Below the pieces are notes generated by a model. That model was given only the letters and a program-made list of their open reading frames with translations. It was not told the DNA's origin and did no database searches. From contig CAYPIE010000100.1 in NCBI GenBank assembly GCA_964410665.1, positions 1 through 20,148 on the forward strand: DNA of 20,148 nt, read 5' to 3'. Shown here in pieces: positions 16,870-20,148 of the stretch. Made by a program: the position numbers and the translations under genes. The DNA comes from CAYPIE01 sp964410665. Lineage in GTDB: Bacteria > Planctomycetota > Planctomycetia > Gemmatales > Gemmataceae. The stretch's first letter is position 1, and the number at the start of each line of letters is the position of its first letter.

Positions 16870-16941
16870 ATGTGTGCGGACACGTGGAGCAACGGACGCG
16901 GAACGCACTCGGCTAGGGTGGTTCCAGAGAACTCTCAATAA
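16870..16941 (+). CDS. Possible 23-residue small ORF
   Basis: ATG at 16870 runs to TAA at 16939 (23 codons, beginning MCADTWSNGRG). A good Shine-Dalgarno sequence, GAGAGGAG, ends 5 nt before the ATG, and a plus-strand promoter-like sequence lies 130 bases upstream. It is convergent with the DUF1559 gene and ends 5 bases before that gene's stop. The peptide has no recognisable family. A chance ORF is quite possible; no similarity evidence is available. Confidence 0.2.
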   Translation: MCADTWSNGRGTHSARVVPENSQ

Positions 16942-16945
16942 CTGC

Positions 16946-17872
16946 TCAAAAAGCCCCGATGATTTCACCCGCCGCTCCGGTAATCAGCTTGGCCAGGATC
17001 CGGATCGGGATGTCGTGTCGCAGTAGGCGGACCGAACCATCGCCAAAGAGCATGTTGGCCCCGCGTGGATGGAAGGCGTAGATCTCGGTGTTGTCACCGT
17101 TAATCGCGACGGGCCCAGGACCGCGGCCAAGGGCTGGATCGATCCCTTCCAGGCCGAAACCGATACTTGGGTGGGCCCAGTTCCATTCCTCCGGAGTCTG
17201 CAAGGTGGAGCCGGCGGGCCCAGACTGGGGTCGCCGGATACCGAGATTCCATCGTTCGGTACGACCGGCTGCTTCGGCCAGGAAGATGGTGTTGCTGAGC
17301 CCATCACTGACAGCCGCTGGTCGAGCCCGTGGGTGTCGGCCGGTGACGGTCTTGTGTAACGGGTTCTTCTGGCCTAACGACTGGAGATCGACCAATCCAG
17401 TGTCCGCCAATAAGGATTTCACCTCGTCACAAACGTTGTAATCACAACGCGGGTGCGCTTCCTGCATGAAAACGCCGACCACCTCGGTCTTCTGGCCGAT
17501 CTTGGTCAGCGGAGAGGGAACCGATGGGCAAAGCAAGATGCCCACGGAGGTGAGGGCCACCTGGCGGTTGTGTTCCGACTCGTAGCGCTCATCCTGACGC
17601 CACTGCCGATAAAGATTCTCTTGCTCGAGGTACGGCAACAGCTCGACGAACAAGCTTTTCTCATCAATCACGGTCGTACTGTAGTATCCATAGACACTCT
17701 CGAAACTGTAGATTGATAAACCCGACTGTTTCAGGTTCTTCTGGCAGAGCATACGCGCCGCGGCATCGCGGACTTTCTGAACGGCCGGGAGTAATAGCCC
17801 GATCAGGACCGCAATGATGGCGATGACCACCAAGAGTTCGATCAGGGTAAATCCGCCTCGTCGCTTTGGCAT
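16946..17872 (-). CDS. DUF1559 domain-containing type II secretion/pilin-like prepilin
   Basis: A 308-residue protein. It starts MPKRRGG followed by FTLIELLVVIAIIAVLIGLL, a class III prepilin leader: processing is expected between Gly7 and Phe8, with Glu at mature position 5, then a single membrane-spanning helix (about 9-30). The helix runs into PAVQKVRDAAARMLCQKNLKQ, the conserved start of the DUF1559 (SBP_bac_10) domain. The C-terminal signature AFHPRGANMLFGDGSVRLL has the family's H-x9-DG pattern (His268, Asp278-Gly279). Known: DUF1559 proteins are greatly expanded in planctomycetes and resemble pseudopilins; their role is unproven. The ATG at 17872 is chosen over the TTG at 17884 because GGAGAG lies just before it and the short charged leader fits. 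It lies 67 nt downstream of arsR on the same strand and is probably controlled by the motif at 17904-17920. Confidence 0.92.
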   Translation of the reverse strand: MPKRRGGFTLIELLVVIAIIAVLIGLLLPAVQKVRDAAARMLCQKNLKQSGLSIYSFESVYGYYSTTVIDEKSLFVELLPYLEQENLYRQWRQDERYESEHNRQVALTSVGILLCPSVPSPLTKIGQKTEVVGVFMQEAHPRCDYNVCDEVKSLLADTGLVDLQSLGQKNPLHKTVTGRHPRARPAAVSDGLSNTIFLAEAAGRTERWNLGIRRPQSGPAGSTLQTPEEWNWAHPSIGFGLEGIDPALGRGPGPVAINGDNTEIYAFHPRGANMLFGDGSVRLLRHDIPIRILAKLITGAAGEIIGAF

Positions 17873-17876
17873 CGGA

Positions 17877-17882
17877 CTCTCC
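17877..17882 (-). promoter_or_regulatory. Ribosome binding site deciding the DUF1559 start
   Basis: Minus-strand GGAGAG has the GGAG core 6 nt from the ATG at 17872. It overlaps the alternative TTG start at 17884, which makes that start unlikely. Confidence 0.65.
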
Positions 17883-17903
17883 AACCAGATCTAATGCTGT
17901 CGT

Positions 17904-17920
17904 CATTCGTCGAATTACGA
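17904..17920. promoter_or_regulatory. Candidate ArsR operator, site 1 (upstream of DUF1559 gene)
   Basis: Plus strand CATTCGTCGAATTACGA. It contains the inverted arms TCGT-N6-ACGA and matches site 2 at 15 of 17 bases, in the same orientation. It sits 32 nt before the ATG of the DUF1559 gene, in the gap after the arsR stop, where bound repressor could block transcription or initiation. Function is inferred from the shared motif and the adjacent regulator. Confidence 0.5.
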
Positions 17921-17939
17921 CAACTCAGGCCAAAAAAAC

Positions 17940-18212
17940 TTACAAGTTCCCGACCAGTGTTTTCAATCGGTCCAGCGCGGCGTGATTGATACAGTAGCAC
18001 ACCTTGGGGCCGTCGATTTCCCCGTGAACTAACCCGGCGTCCTTGAGCACCTTCAAGTGCTGCCAGACGGTGGTCTGTGACAGCGGGAGTCCATCGACTA
18101 GTTCGCCGCGAACACACGACGCTTTCTGGATCAACATGCGCAAGATGGTAACCCGAGCCGGATGGCCCAGAGCCTTGGCGAGCATCGCCAACTCATCATC
18201 GGCTTCGGTCAT
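17940..18212 (-). CDS. ArsR-family winged-helix transcriptional regulator
   Basis: About 90 residues from ATG 18212 (GTG at 18215 is also possible). The opening LAKALGHPARVTILRML is the typical first helix of ArsR regulators. The helix-turn-helix follows (about 36-62: GELVDGLPLSQTTVWQHLKV), then the wing HGEIDGPKVCYCIN. Known: ArsR proteins are dimeric repressors released by metals, oxidants or other signals. The classical ELCVCDL metal site is not intact: only Cys33 lies at that place and the second Cys is Arg35. Cys72, Cys74 and His77 in CYCINH might form another metal or redox site, but this is speculative. It is the first gene of the minus-strand group ahead of the DUF1559 gene. It has its own -35/-10-like promoter overlapped by operator-like site 2, so autorepression is likely. 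Confidence 0.92.
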   Translation of the reverse strand: MTEADDELAMLAKALGHPARVTILRMLIQKASCVRGELVDGLPLSQTTVWQHLKVLKDAGLVHGEIDGPKVCYCINHAALDRLKTLVGNL

Positions 18213-18233
18213 CACTTTTCAGCACCCTGACTA

Positions 18234-18250
18234 CATTCGTAAAATTACGA
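18234..18250. promoter_or_regulatory. Candidate ArsR operator, site 2 (upstream of arsR)
   Basis: Plus strand CATTCGTAAAATTACGA, with CGTAA-AA-TTACG as a perfect inverted repeat. It overlaps the candidate arsR -10 box and matches site 1 at 15 of 17 bases. This placement is typical of a repressor that shuts off its own gene. It also lies in the divergent region with the amidase, so it could affect both directions. Confidence 0.55.
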
Positions 18251-18275
18251 TACCGCTCGGGCCAAGGCAAATCAA
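18247..18275 (-). promoter_or_regulatory. Candidate arsR promoter
   Basis: Minus strand TTGATT (plus 18270-18275), 17 nt, then TATCGT (plus 18247-18252); each matches 4 of 6 consensus bases. The -10 overlaps the palindromic motif at 18234-18250. It would start transcription about 30 nt upstream of the arsR start codon. Confidence 0.4.
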
Positions 18276-18387
18276 GCCCTTGGAGCAGGCGAAAGGGGTC
18301 TGAGAATCTGACCTCGCTCGATGCTGTGCGTTTGGGCTCCAAATCGCTACCGTGAAATGAGATCACTTTTGATGGAGATCGAGCCGG

Positions 18388-19890
18388 ATGGATTTGATCG
18401 AATTTAGCCTTGACGCGTTACAGCAACACTTCGATCGCGGCGAATGGACCACCGCCCAACTGTGTGAGGCGTTCTTGCAACGTATCGTGGAGATCGATCA
18501 GGCCGGGCCGATGCTCTGTTCGGTGATCGAGCTCAATCCCGATGCCCTGGCGATCGCCGCAGCACTGGATCAAGAACGGCAAGAGAAGGGCCAGCGAAGT
18601 TCACTGCATGGTGTCCCGGTGCTGGTCAAGGACAGCATCGACACGGGTGACAACATGATGACCACGGCCGGCTCTCTCGCCCTGGTCGGCAACGATGCCG
18701 CGCGCGATGCTTTCGTGGTCGAGAAACTCCGTCAGGCTGGGGCGGTCATTCTTGGCAAGACCAACATGAGCGAGTGGGGTTACATGCGCTCGACCCGGGC
18801 ATGCAGTGGCTGGAGCAGCCGCGGCGGGCAAACGCGCAACCCCTACTGTTTGGACCGCAGTCCCCTTGGCTCCAGCTCCGGTTCGGCGGTGGCGGTGGCG
18901 GCCAATCTATGCACGGTGTCCATCGGAGCTGAGGTAGATGGCTCCATTGTGCGACCCGCATCGGCCAATGGCATCGTTGGTCTCAAGCCTACGGTTGGCT
19001 TGGTGAGCCGCGCAGGGGTGATTGGGGTGGCAGCCCCACAGGATACTGCCGGGCCGATGGGGCGTTGCGTCGCGGATGTCGCCGCGTTGTTGACGGTGAT
19101 CGCGGGCTCAGACCCGGAGGATGCAGCGACGCAGCGGATTCCAGATGGGCAGCCGTTGGACTACCGTCGTTCTCTGGACCCGAACGCACTCCGCGGAGCT
19201 CGATTGGGAGTAGCGAGGGAGTGCTTCTCGTCCCACGAGGGGACCACGGGAGTCATCGAGCAGGCGATCGCAACTCTCAAGCGACTGGGTGCGGAAATCA
19301 TCGATCCCGTACAAGCCAGTCGGCTGCCGTTTTTTGGGGATCTAGAGATGGAGCTGTTTCGCTTCGGCGTCAAGGATAGTCTGAACCGCTATTTGGCCAC
19401 ACACCCGAAGGCTCCGGTACGCAACCTAGCCGAGCTGATCCGGTTTAACCGGGAACATGCCGCTGAAGTCATGCCCTATTTTCAGCAGGAATTCCTGGAA
19501 CTGAGTGAGGAGATGGGCGACCTAACCGACCCGCGCTATCGCGACGTCGCCGATGAATGTCGTCGCCTGTCGAGGACCGAAGGCATCGACCGAGCGTTAG
19601 CCACATACCAGCTGGATGCCTTGATTGCACCGACAGAAGGTTCGCCCCCGTTTGTCATTGATCCGGTGGTGGGTGACCACCTGCTACCGGCAGGTTGTTC
19701 GACGCCGCCGGCGATGGCGGGCTATCCGCATATCAGCGTCCCGGCCGGCTATGTGCACGGGTTACCGGTGGGGTTGTCCTTCTTCACCGGAGCTTTCCAG
19801 GAGGCGAAACTGCTCGGCTATGCTTATGCCTTTGAACAAGCTACGCAAGTGCGACAGCTACCGGGTTTTCTGGCAACCATCGGTGGATGA
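18388..19890 (+). CDS. Amidase-signature family hydrolase
   Basis: A 500-residue protein, a usual length for the amidase signature (AS) family. The Ser-cisSer-Lys triad is visible: Lys81 in PVLVKDSIDT, cis-Ser163 in LGSSSGSAVAVAA, and nucleophile Ser186 in GAEVDGSIVRPAS. ILGKTNMSEWGYMRS and QTRNPYCLDRSPLG are typical of the bacterial amidase branch. No signal peptide or membrane segment is seen, so it is probably cytoplasmic. It would hydrolyse an amide bond; the substrate cannot be told. It is probably not GatA, since the LGSSSGS and DGSIVRPAS contexts differ from GatA and no gatB or gatC is nearby. The ATG at 18388 is preceded by GGAG at 10 nt (loose spacing), and MDLIEFSLDALQ fits the family N-terminus. 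It is divergent from arsR across 175 bases and no functional link is evident. Confidence 0.93.
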   Translation: MDLIEFSLDALQQHFDRGEWTTAQLCEAFLQRIVEIDQAGPMLCSVIELNPDALAIAAALDQERQEKGQRSSLHGVPVLVKDSIDTGDNMMTTAGSLALVGNDAARDAFVVEKLRQAGAVILGKTNMSEWGYMRSTRACSGWSSRGGQTRNPYCLDRSPLGSSSGSAVAVAANLCTVSIGAEVDGSIVRPASANGIVGLKPTVGLVSRAGVIGVAAPQDTAGPMGRCVADVAALLTVIAGSDPEDAATQRIPDGQPLDYRRSLDPNALRGARLGVARECFSSHEGTTGVIEQAIATLKRLGAEIIDPVQASRLPFFGDLEMELFRFGVKDSLNRYLATHPKAPVRNLAELIRFNREHAAEVMPYFQQEFLELSEEMGDLTDPRYRDVADECRRLSRTEGIDRALATYQLDALIAPTEGSPPFVIDPVVGDHLLPAGCSTPPAMAGYPHISVPAGYVHGLPVGLSFFTGAFQEAKLLGYAYAFEQATQVRQLPGFLATIGG

Positions 19891-19997
19891 ACCGCCCTGG
19901 CTCAAGACATCCCAAGCAGACCAAGATACACGATATGGCAAGCTCCAACGTGGATGGTTTCGGTTACCCCCTTACCCAAGCATAACTTGTGGGGGGG

Positions 19998-20067
19998 AGG
20001 TAGCTCTTAGGCAGGACAGTACTGGGTTGACCCATGTCGGGATCAGCTGGAATCGAGTCCGCTACCT
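19998..20067. other. Possible structured (tRNA-like) element, function unknown
   Basis: AGGTAGC (19998-20004) and GCTACCT (20061-20067) form a perfect 7-bp closing stem around 56 nt. Inside is a small hairpin, TGGG-TTGA-CCCA (20023-20034). The text GGTAGCTC and TCGAGTCC recalls tRNA, but no proper D, anticodon or T arms form. It lies about 110 bases after the amidase stop. It may be a decayed tRNA-like remnant, a 3' UTR structure or chance. The rest of 19891-20148 shows nothing identifiable. Confidence 0.2.
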
Positions 20068-20148
20068 TTCACCGGTGCGATCGGCGTTCAAAGCCGTTTT
20101 TTTCATCACGAAACACTAGGCCGTCCTTAGGCCATTCGTACGTCACGG

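Larger units (their letters stand above)
16603..16945. other. 343-bp intergenic region between the giant gene and DUF1559 gene
   Basis: It contains the candidate promoter and RBS of the giant gene, an AT-rich block (about 16671-16740) with a plus-strand promoter-like sequence, a hairpin, and a doubtful 23-codon ORF. The gap and internal promoter suggest that the giant gene is transcribed separately from the DUF1559 gene upstream of it. Confidence 0.6.

Noticed and set aside
16946..17884. TTG at 17884 as start of the DUF1559 gene
   Set aside because: The TTG overlaps the GGAGAG ribosome site that serves the ATG at 17872, and the prepilin leader is normal from that ATG.
18259..18284. Inverted repeat CCAAGG...CCTTGG between arsR and the amidase
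   Set aside because: Short arms and a 10-nt loop, no T-run, and it overlaps the candidate arsR -35; chance is likely.
19998..20067. tRNA gene
   Set aside because: Apart from the closing stem, no T arm, anticodon arm or D arm of normal size can be folded, and no CCA end fits.
19625..20119. Plus-strand ORF overlapping the amidase 3' end
   Set aside because: Most of it lies out of frame within the amidase gene and it has an Arg-rich product with no recognisable family.
1..20148. Insertion sequences, integrase genes, phage genes or rRNA
   Set aside because: No transposase, integrase or phage-like protein and no terminal inverted repeats or rRNA-like stretches were seen in any part read.

Overview
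The window looks like a moderately GC-rich planctomycete chromosome. Three things support this. The giant protein carries the short N-terminal 'PLEPLEDRV' tract seen on planctomycete extracellular proteins. It lies beside a DUF1559 pseudopilin-like gene, a family expanded in this phylum. The giant protein is also a mosaic of adhesin-type modules.

Layout. Bases 1-16602 (minus strand) are one uninterrupted reading frame of 5,534 codons that leaves the window at base 1 without a stop. From N to C terminus it encodes: a 12-bp-repeat leader and the PLEPLEDRV tract; FG-GAP/VCBS-type repeats with an inserted beta-sandwich-like domain; PKD domains and a DUF4114-type domain; a choice-of-anchor-A-type domain; an NHL-like propeller; about ten PPC-like repeats; an IgGFc-binding-protein-type domain; Ig-like and five He_PIG-type repeats; and an array of about 45 RHS/YD repeats. 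The array ends in the canonical RHS core signature, after which the start of a variable C-terminal tip is visible. All long plus-strand ORFs across this stretch are shadows of this gene.

Bases 16603-16945 are intergenic, with a plausible minus-strand promoter for the giant gene, a plus-strand promoter-like sequence, a hairpin and a possible 23-codon ORF. Upstream of the giant gene, on the same strand, are a DUF1559 prepilin-like gene (16946-17872) and an ArsR-family regulator (17940-18212). Divergent from these is an amidase-signature enzyme (18388-19890). The last 258 bases hold no gene, only a possible structured element.

How it may work together. A near-identical 17-bp partly palindromic motif precedes both arsR and the DUF1559 gene. 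The copy upstream of arsR overlaps a candidate -10 box. The simplest reading is an autoregulated ArsR repressor that also controls the pseudopilin-like gene. The giant protein is probably an exported cell-surface RHS protein used for adhesion or as a polymorphic-toxin-like effector. Its effector tip and any immunity gene lie beyond the left edge. The amidase has no visible functional tie to the rest apart from sharing the divergent intergenic region.
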